From Acidobacteriota bacterium (lineage in GTDB: Bacteria > Acidobacteriota > Terriglobia > Acidiferrales > UBA7541): a stretch of DNA of 35,910 nt. The stretch covers positions 1 to 35,910 of the forward strand of contig JAGWOX010000009.1 of the NCBI GenBank assembly GCA_028877145.1. The letters run 5' to 3'. Position numbers and translations under genes: made by a program. Under the pieces are notes generated by a model. It did not search any database. It was not told the DNA's origin and worked only from the letters and a program-made list of their open reading frames with translations. Shown here one piece after another: positions 16,908 through 25,651 of the stretch. The stretch's first letter is position 1. Every line of letters starts with the position of its first letter.

Positions 16908-17744
16908 TCAGGAGTCGAGGTATTTGATGAAGACGACTTCGTTTTGTGCTTCGTTGTAGAGCAGTTCGTCGACCATCGCGCGCACGAGGAGCAGGCCGAA
17001 GCCGCCCGGGCGCAGACCTTTTTGCTCCCGCACTTCGAGATGCTTGGTCGGTTCGTCGGGCGGATTGTCGAGGGCGGAGTGCTCGAGTTCCTCGAAACGG
17101 AATCCGCCGCCGGGATCGGCGATGCGGTAGAGGAGCATGCGACGGGCGCGCAGGTACGAGATGCGAACCTTCTGGTTGGGGTCGAGATGGCCTCCCCATT
17201 CGATGGCGTTGTTGAGCAGTTCACGGAAGGCCTGGCCCACTTGATCGCGAACCTCCGGAGGGAGATCGGCTTTGAGATGTTCCATGAATCCGACGATGCG
17301 CGAGGCGGCCTCGAGATCGCAGGGAACGATCAGTTCCACCCAATTGGGTATGGCCGAGACAATCTCGATCGGCGGCGCGGCGCCGCTGGAATTGACGGCG
17401 ACTTCCACGAGGCGTAACAGCTCCTTCGGGTCGACCGGTTTGCGAATGTAGTGATAGGCCTGTTCGCGGATGGAGGCGAGCACGGTTTCGGGCGTGTCGT
17501 CGGAGGTGAGAACGATAACGCGCGGACCTTGGGCGCGGTCGCGGAGCCACGCCAACAGCTCGAAACCATTGACACGCGGCATCCAGATGTCGGTGAGCGC
17601 CAGATCGAAGCGTTCTATTTTCAGGCGGTCGATGGCGGCGCGGCCATTGGCGGCGACGGTGACGGAGAATCCGGCGGCCTTGAGCGTGCCCCGGAGAAAC
17701 TGGCGCGTGGTCGTGTCGTCTTCGACGATGAGAATCTTTTTCAT
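16908..17744 (-). CDS. Response regulator with GHKL ATPase (RsbW-like) output domain
   Basis: A 278-residue protein. The receiver domain (1-120) is intact: VEDD near the start, phospho-acceptor D52 in LTDIWMP, conserved LTS and K102 in IRKPVD. The C-terminal domain (about 135-275) is a histidine-kinase-like ATPase of the anti-sigma/RsbW type, with N-box FRELLNNAIEWGG (173-185), IADPGGGF (208-215) and GLRPGGFGLLLVRAMVD (243-259). There is no DNA-binding domain, so output is probably by protein kinase or partner-switch action. No STAS partner is in the window. Its ATG overlaps the stop of the hybrid kinase gene (ATGA), so the kinase is its probable phosphate donor. Confidence 0.9.
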   Translation of the reverse strand: MKKILIVEDDTTTRQFLRGTLKAAGFSVTVAANGRAAIDRLKIERFDLALTDIWMPRVNGFELLAWLRDRAQGPRVIVLTSDDTPETVLASIREQAYHYIRKPVDPKELLRLVEVAVNSSGAAPPIEIVSAIPNWVELIVPCDLEAASRIVGFMEHLKADLPPEVRDQVGQAFRELLNNAIEWGGHLDPNQKVRISYLRARRMLLYRIADPGGGFRFEELEHSALDNPPDEPTKHLEVREQKGLRPGGFGLLLVRAMVDELLYNEAQNEVVFIKYLDS

Positions 17745-20734
17745 TGCCCTCGTTTTTTGTCGCGGGGCGCGCGGCGGCGGGCGCCCGGTTTCTCGAAATG
17801 TGCGCTCAGGGCTTCAAGACGATGGTTCAGCGCGGCCAGTTCCTTTTTGAGCTTGGCATTCGGTTCGCCAACTCCCTCGAGCTGGTTGGCGCGGGCGGAG
17901 ATTTCGATCCGGCGAGCCAGATCGGGCACGGCGCCGGGGCCGAAGACGCCAGCCGCTCCCTTGAGTGTGTGTGCTGCGACCGCCAGGGCCTCGGAATCTT
18001 GCCGGCCAATGGCGCGGGCGATGCGTGCGAGCAACGTGGCCGCATCCTTCTGAAACGTGTGAACCAGCGAGCGGAAGAATTGGGGATTCCCACCGAAGCG
18101 TTCGAGAAGCGCGGCGGCTTCGCCGGTGAGCGCGGACTCGGAGGCCGCCCGCGGCGGCAGGGGCTCACCGCGCCGCACGAGGGATTCGATCGTGCGGAAG
18201 AGGTCGCTGGCCTGAATGGGCTTCGAGACGTAAGCGTCCATGCCGGCTTCGAGACACCGCTCGCGGTCGCCGCGCATTGCGTGCGCGGTCATCGCGACGA
18301 TCGGGAGATGCCGCGTACCCGAGCTTTCCATCTGGCGAATAAGGCGAGTGGCCTCCAGGCCGTTCAACCCCGGCATTTCGACGTCCATCAGCACGAGGTT
18401 GAAATTCTGATGGCGGATGGCCTGGAGCGCGGCGGCGCCGGTTCGGACGGCGGTGGCGCGGTAGCCGCGTTTCTCCAGCAGGAGCACGATCAATTTCTGA
18501 TTCATGGGATTGTCTTCGGCCACCAGGATGCTTAGCGATGTGGCGGCCGGCAACTGGTCGACGCGGCCGCGGGCAGCGAGGCTGGGTGCGCCGGCGGGCG
18601 CGAGGCTCGATACAATCGCATTCGACAAGTCGGAATGCTTTACCGGTTTCGTGAGGCAGGCGGCGACGCCGAGTTTGCGGGCGCGAGCGACTTCGGCAGT
18701 GTTTACGCTCGAGGTCAGCAGGATAATGGCCGCGCTCCGATGGCGCGGGTGTTTGCGAACGCGACGAACGAAGCCAAGGCCGTCCATGGAAGGCATTGGG
18801 GAATCGACCAGCAACAGGGCAAAGGGGCGGCGCGCGCGTTCGGCGCGGTCGATGCGGCGGAGCGCTTCCGCCGGGCCCGCGGCCACCGGTTTCATGCTCC
18901 ATCCGCTCAGCATTTCCTTGAAAATGCGGCGATTCGTTGCGCTGCTGGTGACGACGAGGACGGGAAGGCCGCGCAAACTTTCAGGCAGAACCGGCCGAGC
19001 GGGCTTGGCGCTTTCGGATTGGACTTCGAAACGGGCGGTGAAATGAAAAATGCTCCCGTGGCCGACACGGCTTTTCAGCCAGATGCGTCCGTTCATCAGG
19101 GAAACGAGCTGGGAGGCTATGGTGAGGCCGAGGCCGGTGCCGCCATAGCGGCTGGTGGTGGAGGCGTCCGCCTGAACGAAAGAGCCGAAGATCGTTTTCT
19201 GTTTGTCGGCCGGGACGCCGGGGCCCGTGTCCGAGACGGCGAAGTGGAGTGTGACGCCGTCAGGCTCGGAGGATTCCATCTCCACGCGGAGGAGGATTTC
19301 GCCGCGATCCGTGAATTTGATGGCGTTGCCCGCCAGATTCAGGAGGATCTGGCGGAGACGCAAGGCGTCGCCGACGAGCGCGTCGGGAACCTCCTTGTGA
19401 ATGTAGCAGGAGAGTTCGAGATGCTTTTGCTGGGCGCGCACGGCGAGTGATTTCACAGCGCCTTCGACGGTGTCGCGCAAGCTGAAGGGAGCGCGGTCCA
19501 GTTCGAGCTTGCCCGCCTCGATCTTCGAGAAGTCGAGGATGTCGTTGAGAAGGGAAAGGAGGGAACTGGAGGATTCGGCGACGATCTCGAGGAATTCGCG
19601 CTGCTCGCCGGTGAGGGGAGTGGCGAGGGCGAGCTCGGTCATGCCGGTGATCGCGGTTATCGGCGTGCGGATTTCGTGGCTCATACGAGCCAGGAAATCG
19701 CTCTTGGCGCGCGTGGCGCGCTCGGCCTGGCGCCTGGCGAGATTGAGTTCACGAATCAGGCGCGTGAGCCGGTCTGCGTTGCCTTCCTGCTCACGGCGCG
19801 CCTCCTCGAGCGAAGCGGCATATTCCTTGATCTCGCGCTGGGTGCGGCGACGATCGACGAACTGGCCGATCTGGTTGCCGGCGGCGCCGAGCATCGCGAG
19901 CAGGTTTTCGTCCCGAGCGCGGAGGTCGCGCGAGAAGAATTCCATGATGCCGATCACGGCATCACCGACGGGGATGGGGAAGGCGAAGACGCTGCGCAGG
20001 CCGGCGCCGACAGCGGCGGCATCGCGGGGTGAATCGACCACCTTCGACAGATCGTCGATCCACAACGGCTGGCCTTCCGACCAGACGCGGCCGGGAAATT
20101 CTTCACCGGAGCCAAACGCTGCCCGGCGGGTTTCCGCTTCAAACGAAGACGCGGTGGCGTTGACGGCGGCTTGCATTGCTTCGCAGCGCAATACAGCGGC
20201 GCCGGGATCGGCCCGCCAGAAGACGCCGGCTTCGAGATCCAGAGTGTCGCAGAGGGCGCGCAGGATCCGCGGCGCGGCGTCAGCGAGGGACGGGGAATCC
20301 TCAAGCACTCGCGTGAGCGAGTAGCCGGCGGCCAGGCGCTGCTCGGCCTGTTTGCGGGAGGTAATGTCGCGCGCAACGGCGTAGATTTTTTGCCGTTCGG
20401 CCGCCGGGCTCGCGCTCCACATCAGCCAACGATAGGAGCCGTCACGGGAACGGTAGCGATTTTCAAAGGAGATGGTCTGGCTGCCGTGGACCACCTTTTC
20501 GGCCTCCGCCATGGTGGCGGCACGATCGTCGGGATGAACGAAGTCGGTGTAGGGAACGCTCATCAACTCTTCGATGGAATAGCCGAGAGCTTTTTCCCAG
20601 GCGGGGTTCAGTTGCTTGAAAGAGCCGTCGAAGCCGGCGATGCAGAGCAGGTCGAGCGAGAGATGGAACAGGCGCTCGAAGTCCTCACTCTCCGTGCGCT
20701 CCGGCGAATCGGCGGATTGACGAGTCTTTGACAT
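17741..20734 (-). CDS. Hybrid sensor histidine kinase (PAS-GAF-HisKA-HATPase-REC-REC-HPt)
   Basis: A 997-residue cytoplasmic kinase without membrane segments. Order: PAS with PAC (about 18-130), GAF (about 145-295), a coiled coil (297-345), HisKA with the phospho-accepting histidine in FLARMSHEIRTPI (H353), and HATPase (LLNLAGNAIKFT, SDTGPGVP, GGTGLGL). Receiver 1 (591-710) keeps D644 but has lost the acidic pair (VTSSA). Receiver 2 (735-855) is complete (AEDN, D784, K838). The HPt domain carries H922 in AAHTLKGAAG. Signal flow is likely H353 to D784 to H922 and on to D52 of the overlapping response regulator. The sensed signal is unknown; PAS and GAF could bind a small ligand or haem. The start ATG has only a weak ribosome site. 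Confidence 0.93.
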   Translation of the reverse strand: MSKTRQSADSPERTESEDFERLFHLSLDLLCIAGFDGSFKQLNPAWEKALGYSIEELMSVPYTDFVHPDDRAATMAEAEKVVHGSQTISFENRYRSRDGSYRWLMWSASPAAERQKIYAVARDITSRKQAEQRLAAGYSLTRVLEDSPSLADAAPRILRALCDTLDLEAGVFWRADPGAAVLRCEAMQAAVNATASSFEAETRRAAFGSGEEFPGRVWSEGQPLWIDDLSKVVDSPRDAAAVGAGLRSVFAFPIPVGDAVIGIMEFFSRDLRARDENLLAMLGAAGNQIGQFVDRRRTQREIKEYAASLEEARREQEGNADRLTRLIRELNLARRQAERATRAKSDFLARMSHEIRTPITAITGMTELALATPLTGEQREFLEIVAESSSSLLSLLNDILDFSKIEAGKLELDRAPFSLRDTVEGAVKSLAVRAQQKHLELSCYIHKEVPDALVGDALRLRQILLNLAGNAIKFTDRGEILLRVEMESSEPDGVTLHFAVSDTGPGVPADKQKTIFGSFVQADASTTSRYGGTGLGLTIASQLVSLMNGRIWLKSRVGHGSIFHFTARFEVQSESAKPARPVLPESLRGLPVLVVTSSATNRRIFKEMLSGWSMKPVAAGPAEALRRIDRAERARRPFALLLVDSPMPSMDGLGFVRRVRKHPRHRSAAIILLTSSVNTAEVARARKLGVAACLTKPVKHSDLSNAIVSSLAPAGAPSLAARGRVDQLPAATSLSILVAEDNPMNQKLIVLLLEKRGYRATAVRTGAAALQAIRHQNFNLVLMDVEMPGLNGLEATRLIRQMESSGTRHLPIVAMTAHAMRGDRERCLEAGMDAYVSKPIQASDLFRTIESLVRRGEPLPPRAASESALTGEAAALLERFGGNPQFFRSLVHTFQKDAATLLARIARAIGRQDSEALAVAAHTLKGAAGVFGPGAVPDLARRIEISARANQLEGVGEPNAKLKKELAALNHRLEALSAHFEKPGARRRAPRDKKRGQ

Positions 20735-20932
20735 CGAGTCCGGTCACAGGGACGCGGCCGAAAAAGAGGCGAACTCCCCCACGAGCTTCCATATTCTAGC
20801 CCTATTCAGGCTCGCGGCGGTAACCGGTCCGGGCCGCGAAAAATCCGCTCACGATTGAAGAAACCCAGTACACTCTGCTCGCGCGGCGGTGGGCAAGCCG
20901 CCGGGCGTCCAATCCATGCCGGGAGGGTTTCG

Positions 20933-23900
20933 ATGGCCGGGAGACTCGCTTGGTTGCTCTGCGCGGCGGTCGTGTTCTGTCCGGCGCTTCGCGCTCAGCA
21001 AGCGCAGCAGGCGAAGACGCGGGTCTCGCCGATCGTCGTCTTCTGGGAAGAAGGATTCCCCGCGGCGGACACGGCCGCCGTGAGCCGCTCCGCCCTCGAA
21101 GCGGCGCTGCCGCAGGCCCGGTTCACGGCGACGAGCGAATTGCCGGCGGCGCTGGCGCGGCCGGAAACCCGTCTGCTCGTTTTGCCGTACGGCTCCGCAT
21201 TTCCCGAGGAGGATTGGGATGCGATCTCAGGCTATTTGCGGCGCGACGGGAACCTGCTGGTGCTCGGCGGCAAGCCGTTTACGCGCCCCGCCGACCGCGA
21301 AGATGGGAAGTGGAAACTGCAGCCGGAGCGCATGGCCTATGCGCAACGGTTGCTCGTCAACCGGTATGAGGAAACTCCCGGCTCACGCGGGCTCACTTTC
21401 GAGCGCAACGAAGACTTCTCCTTCCTTCACCTGCCTTCATTTGGATGGTCGCGCTCTTTCAGCCTGGTCGCGCGCTTGAGCGGCGAGGATCTCTACCCGC
21501 GCGGGGGATCGGCAGGCGGAATCGACGCGCAGTTTTCCACGCTCGTTTGGGGCGCGGCGGGTGACCGGCGGTTGAGCGCGCCGCTCGTGGAAATCGACCA
21601 TTTCAAAAATGATTTCATCGGCGGGCGCTGGATTATTCTCGCATGCGATCCCGATCCCGGATTTTTGGATTCAACGGCAGGCCAGGAACTGACGCGGACG
21701 CTCGCGGCGAGAGCGGCCGAAGGGGCTGAACTGTTTCTTGTGCAGCCGGAATGGGCTCTGTTTCTGGAGGGAGAGCCGTGGGTGATCCGCATGCGATGGG
21801 ATCGCTTCGAAGCAGCGCCCGAGCCGGTGCGCCTGGAAATTGAGATCCGCGCGAACGGCAAGACCGAGCGGCGCAGTCTCGATCTCGAGCCCCATGAATT
21901 TCCCTATACGAAGGAATTCATACTGCCCCCGCACGCCGGGCCCGGCCTGCGGGTGGTGACGGCACGGCTGGAGGCCGGCGGGCGTGTGCTTGCGATCTAT
22001 CACACGGGATTCTGGCTCCGCGACACTTCCTATCTCGATTCGGGGCCGCGGGTCACGATCAATCACGATTTTTTCGAGATCGATGGCCATCCCACGCCTG
22101 TCGTCGGGAGCACCTACATGGCGAGCGACGTGCAGCGCGAGTTCTTCATGAGCCCCAATCCCTACGTCTGGGACCAGGACATGGGACAGATGCAGGGCGC
22201 GGGAATCAACATGCTGCGGACAGGCTGGTGGACGGCCTGGGACCAGGTGATGAAGGAAAGCGGAGTGGTGCACGAAGAGATGCTGCGCACCCTCGAGGCT
22301 TTCTTGATGACGGCGCGCAAGCACGACCTGCCCGTCCAGTTCAATTTTTTCGCCTTCCTTCCGGACCCGCTGGGCGGCGGCAACCCGTATTTGAATCCCG
22401 ACGCGGTACGGCGGCAAAAACAGCTCGTCCTTACCGTGGTGCGGCAGTTTCGAGACGTACCGTATCTGATGTGGGACCTGATCAACGAGCCGAGCTTTTC
22501 GAATCCGCGAGAATTGTGGATGACGCGGCCCGATGGCGGGCCGGCGGAAGTAGCGGCGTGGAACCGATGGCTGGCGAAGCGATATTCGAGCCGGGAAGCG
22601 CTAGCCGCAGCGTGGAATCAGCCGCTGAGGCGGGAGGATCAACCGGCACCGCTGCCTCGCGATTTACAGTTTTCACCGGACGCGGCGCGGGCCACCGGCC
22701 GCTTCCTCAATTCGATCGAGGTCCACGACTACTACCTTTTCTCGCAGGAAGAGTTTCGGGATTGGGCGCAACAACTGCGCCAAGCCATCCGCGAGACGGG
22801 CAGCCGTCAACTCGTCACCGTCGGGCAGGACGAAGGCGGCGGCATCGACCGGCCGTCGCCGGCGTGGCATGCATCGGCGATCGATTTCACCACGACGCAT
22901 AGCTGGTGGCTTCACGACGCGCTGCTTTGGGATTCCCTCGTGGCTAAGGTGCCGGGCGAGCCGATGCTCGTGCAGGAAACCGGCATTCAGCGCGCGGTTG
23001 GCATCGACGGCAGCCCCCGCCGCTCGCAGGCACAGGCGGCCGCGCTGCTGAATCGTAAATTGACCATGGCCCTCGCGACCGGTGCGGGCGCGATCCAGTG
23101 GCTGTGGAACACGAACGCCTACATGGACGACGACAACGAGGTGGCGATTGGCGCGCTGCGCGTCGACGGAACGGAAAAGCCCCAGGAACTTGTGCTGAGC
23201 CGCCTGGCACAATTCGCGCGGGTTTCGGCGAGCTACTTCGAGGATCCGGAAAAGCCGCCGGTCGCGATCGTCACCTCGCAAGCGTTTCAGTATTCGGCGC
23301 TGAACCCGCTGGCGGTCGAGGCGCAGCAAGAGGCGGTGCGCGCGCTCGAATATTCGTGCCGAGTGGAGAGTCGGGTGGTGTCGGAGAACCGGATCGATCA
23401 ACTGGGCCATCCACAGCTCGCTATTCTTCCCTCGCCGATGGCGCTGGGCGATGCGGCGTGGAAAGGGCTGCTCGAGTACGTGAAAGCGGGAGGGAATCTG
23501 TTGATTACCGGCTCGGTGGAGCGGGACGAGGAATGGCATGTGACGAATCGGATGGCGGCGCTGGGCCTCGATGCCCGCCCGGTTCCTTTACTCTTCCACC
23601 AGGCGCAAATCACGCTGGGCAGCCGGACCATTCCGATTTCTTTCGGGGCGCAAAGCCAGGCCGTGCTGGACGTGCTGCGCACGGAAGACGGCAAGCCGTT
23701 TCACGAAATTCGGCTGGGGAAGGGAAGGCTGTTCATCCTCGACTATCCGGTCGAGCTGGCGGAAGGTTCCGCCGCGGCGGTCGGTGTTTATCAGTGGGTG
23801 CTCGAGCAGATCGGCGTGCGTCCCCGTTTCACGGGGCAGTTTCCATCGACGGGCGTGCTGATCCGGCCGGAAATTTTCTCGCGCGCGGTGCTCTACCTCT

Positions 23901-24049
23901 TCGATTCCGAAAGCGACAGCGCGCAACCGATCGACATCCGCGACAACGCCACGGGCGCGGAAATCAAATTCGTGCTGCCGGCCCAGGCCTCGCGGCTGAT
24001 CCTGCTCAGCAAACCGGACGGGAAGGTAATCGCGCGATACGGCTTCTGA
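20933..24049 (+). CDS. Exported clan GH-A glycoside hydrolase (GH5/GH42-like) with flanking amidotransferase-like domains
   Basis: A 1038-residue protein. The track starts at a TTG 26 codons earlier. The ATG at 20933 has GGGAGG six bases upstream and opens a clean signal peptide (MAGRLAWLLCAAVVFCPALRAQ). Residues about 40-120 look like a flavodoxin/GATase-like fold (LLVLPYGSAFPEEDW ... DGNLLVLGG). A beta-sandwich region follows (about 280-365). The TIM-barrel runs from about 375 to 740, with the acid/base Glu in MWDLINEPSF (E519) and the nucleophile Glu in MLVQETGI (E682). A second GATase-like domain (about 770-940, LAILPSPMALGDAAWKGLLEYVKAGGNLLITG) resembles the trimerisation domain of GH42 beta-galactosidases. 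A small beta domain ends the protein. It hydrolyses or transfers a beta-linked sugar; the exact family and substrate are open. Confidence 0.85.
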   Translation: MAGRLAWLLCAAVVFCPALRAQQAQQAKTRVSPIVVFWEEGFPAADTAAVSRSALEAALPQARFTATSELPAALARPETRLLVLPYGSAFPEEDWDAISGYLRRDGNLLVLGGKPFTRPADREDGKWKLQPERMAYAQRLLVNRYEETPGSRGLTFERNEDFSFLHLPSFGWSRSFSLVARLSGEDLYPRGGSAGGIDAQFSTLVWGAAGDRRLSAPLVEIDHFKNDFIGGRWIILACDPDPGFLDSTAGQELTRTLAARAAEGAELFLVQPEWALFLEGEPWVIRMRWDRFEAAPEPVRLEIEIRANGKTERRSLDLEPHEFPYTKEFILPPHAGPGLRVVTARLEAGGRVLAIYHTGFWLRDTSYLDSGPRVTINHDFFEIDGHPTPVVGSTYMASDVQREFFMSPNPYVWDQDMGQMQGAGINMLRTGWWTAWDQVMKESGVVHEEMLRTLEAFLMTARKHDLPVQFNFFAFLPDPLGGGNPYLNPDAVRRQKQLVLTVVRQFRDVPYLMWDLINEPSFSNPRELWMTRPDGGPAEVAAWNRWLAKRYSSREALAAAWNQPLRREDQPAPLPRDLQFSPDAARATGRFLNSIEVHDYYLFSQEEFRDWAQQLRQAIRETGSRQLVTVGQDEGGGIDRPSPAWHASAIDFTTTHSWWLHDALLWDSLVAKVPGEPMLVQETGIQRAVGIDGSPRRSQAQAAALLNRKLTMALATGAGAIQWLWNTNAYMDDDNEVAIGALRVDGTEKPQELVLSRLAQFARVSASYFEDPEKPPVAIVTSQAFQYSALNPLAVEAQQEAVRALEYSCRVESRVVSENRIDQLGHPQLAILPSPMALGDAAWKGLLEYVKAGGNLLITGSVERDEEWHVTNRMAALGLDARPVPLLFHQAQITLGSRTIPISFGAQSQAVLDVLRTEDGKPFHEIRLGKGRLFILDYPVELAEGSAAAVGVYQWVLEQIGVRPRFTGQFPSTGVLIRPEIFSRAVLYLFDSESDSAQPIDIRDNATGAEIKFVLPAQASRLILLSKPDGKVIARYGF

Positions 24050-24073
24050 CGAGTCCCGCGCGAGACGCGAATG

Positions 24074-25510
24074 TCAGAGATTGTCTGCTTCCTCGCGGAT
24101 GCGCGCCCACGCTTTCTCAACGTGGCGGAACTCCGTGTGCGCCTGGCCGATGGATATGCGGAGCGTCAGGCGTCCGTCGAGCCGCGTGTGCGTCAAGTAC
24201 AAATCGCCGCTGGCGTTCAGGCGGTCGAGGAGAGCCTGGTTCTGGCCATCGCCCGAGCGCAGGCGGAAACAAACCAGGTTCAGCGGGGCGGGCGCGGGAA
24301 GTTCAAAGCGGGGGTCTTCGCTCACCCAACGGGCGAAGGTTTGCCCCAGATCGATGTGGCGGCGAACTTCAGCGCGCAGTCCCTCGACGCCGAAATGGCG
24401 AATCACGAACCATAATTTGAGCGCGCGGAAGCGGCGGCCCAGCGGAACGTGCCAGTCGCGATAGTCGATCACGGCGCCCGAGGCGCTCGCCTGATTGCGC
24501 AGGTATTCGGGCAGGATGCTGAGGGCTTCGATCAGCGGAGCGCGGTCGACGACGTAGAAACAATCGCAATCGAAGTTCGTGAACATCCACTTGTGGGGGT
24601 TGAAGCAGTAGCTGTCGGCGAATTCGAGCCCGTCCTGAATCCAGCGGAATTCCGGGCAGAGCGCGGCGGTGCCGGACATGGCGGCGTCGACGTGCAGCCA
24701 GACTCCGGCGTCGCGGCAGATTTCGCCGATCGCGCGCACCGGATCGATGGCATTCGACGAGGTGGTGCCGACTGTGGCGCAGACGAAGCAGGGGACTTTT
24801 CCCTCGCGGCGGTCGCGGGCGATGGCTTCGGCGAGGGCGTCGGGGCGCATGGCGAAGTTCGAGTCGACTTCGATGGCGCGGAGATTGGCGCGGCCGATGC
24901 CGGCAATCTTCACGGCTTTTTCGATCGACGAGTGCGCTTGCGCGGACGTGTAGGCGGTCAGGCGGCCGTCGCAGCCGATTTCGTTCGAAGCGCCGGACGT
25001 GGCGCGCTCACGGGCGGCCAGCAGGGCACAGAGCGATGCGCTCGATGCCGTGTCCTGAATCACGCCGCCGCCCTTGCCGGTGGAAAGAAATTTTTCGGGC
25101 AGGCCGAGCATTCCGACCAGCCAATCGAGCACGTGCGTTTCGAGCTCGGTGCAGGCTGGGCTGGTGGTCCACATCATGCCTTGCACGGCGAGGCCGGCGG
25201 AGAGTAGCTCGCCCAGGATCGATGGGCCTGAAGTATTCGAGGGGAAGAAGGCGAAGAAATTCGGGGACTGCCAGTGCGTGAGGCCGGGAAGGATGATTTC
25301 TTCAACGTCACGCAGCATCGCTTCAAACGATTCGCCTTCGGCTGGAGGATCGGGAGGGAGGGCGGCGCGGATTTCGCCGGGCCTCACACGCGAGAGAACG
25401 GGGAGGGATTCCACCTTGCGGTGGTAATCGGCAATCCAATCGATCGCTTCGCGGCCGTTGCGGCGGAAATCCTCGATGTTCATGTGATGGCTGCGGGGGT
25501 TGTCGGACAT
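24074..25510 (-). CDS. Pyridoxal-phosphate-dependent group II amino acid decarboxylase (aromatic-L-amino-acid decarboxylase-like)
   Basis: A 478-residue cytosolic enzyme of normal length for the family, converting an amino acid to its amine and CO2. Recognisable elements are HPxFFA-like text (THWQSPNFFAFFPSNTS), the PLP-stacking His in SAQAHSSIEKA (H193), HVDAAMSG with the pyridine-binding Asp (D275) and the Schiff-base lysine in FNPHKWMFTNFDCD (K307). The overall pattern is closest to DOPA/tryptophan decarboxylases rather than glutamate decarboxylase. The substrate is uncertain and phenylacetaldehyde-synthase-type activity cannot be excluded. GGAG nine bases before the ATG at 25510 supports this start. 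It lies 140 bases downstream of the D-aminoacylase-like gene on the same strand, with a hairpin repeat between them. Confidence 0.93.
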   Translation of the reverse strand: MSDNPRSHHMNIEDFRRNGREAIDWIADYHRKVESLPVLSRVRPGEIRAALPPDPPAEGESFEAMLRDVEEIILPGLTHWQSPNFFAFFPSNTSGPSILGELLSAGLAVQGMMWTTSPACTELETHVLDWLVGMLGLPEKFLSTGKGGGVIQDTASSASLCALLAARERATSGASNEIGCDGRLTAYTSAQAHSSIEKAVKIAGIGRANLRAIEVDSNFAMRPDALAEAIARDRREGKVPCFVCATVGTTSSNAIDPVRAIGEICRDAGVWLHVDAAMSGTAALCPEFRWIQDGLEFADSYCFNPHKWMFTNFDCDCFYVVDRAPLIEALSILPEYLRNQASASGAVIDYRDWHVPLGRRFRALKLWFVIRHFGVEGLRAEVRRHIDLGQTFARWVSEDPRFELPAPAPLNLVCFRLRSGDGQNQALLDRLNASGDLYLTHTRLDGRLTLRISIGQAHTEFRHVEKAWARIREEADNL

Positions 25511-25611
25511 GTTGGTTTTCTCCAGGAGAGCCGATGCCTCCCCTTGCGGGAGGGGCTCGACTGCGCGGCTATCTTAACCCACGAAAGATGGGGAGAGAGT
25601 CGTTCGATGGC

Positions 25612-25640
25612 GCAGGGGCGACCCGCCGGGTCGCCCCTGC
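25612..25640. repeat. Perfect GC-rich hairpin repeat, family 2 copy 1
   Basis: GCAGGGGCGACCC, three-base loop GCC, GGGTCGCCCCTGC: a perfect 13-bp stem, 11 bases downstream of the D-aminoacylase-like stop codon on the minus strand. There is no T-tract on either side. A decayed copy sharing GGGTCGCCCCTGC lies near 29304. Confidence 0.8.
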
Positions 25641-25651
25641 ATGGCCGTCGT

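Noticed and set aside
22673-23539. 288-residue minus-strand ORF in the glycoside hydrolase gene
   Set aside because: Antisense shadow; the plus-strand frame has both catalytic motifs.
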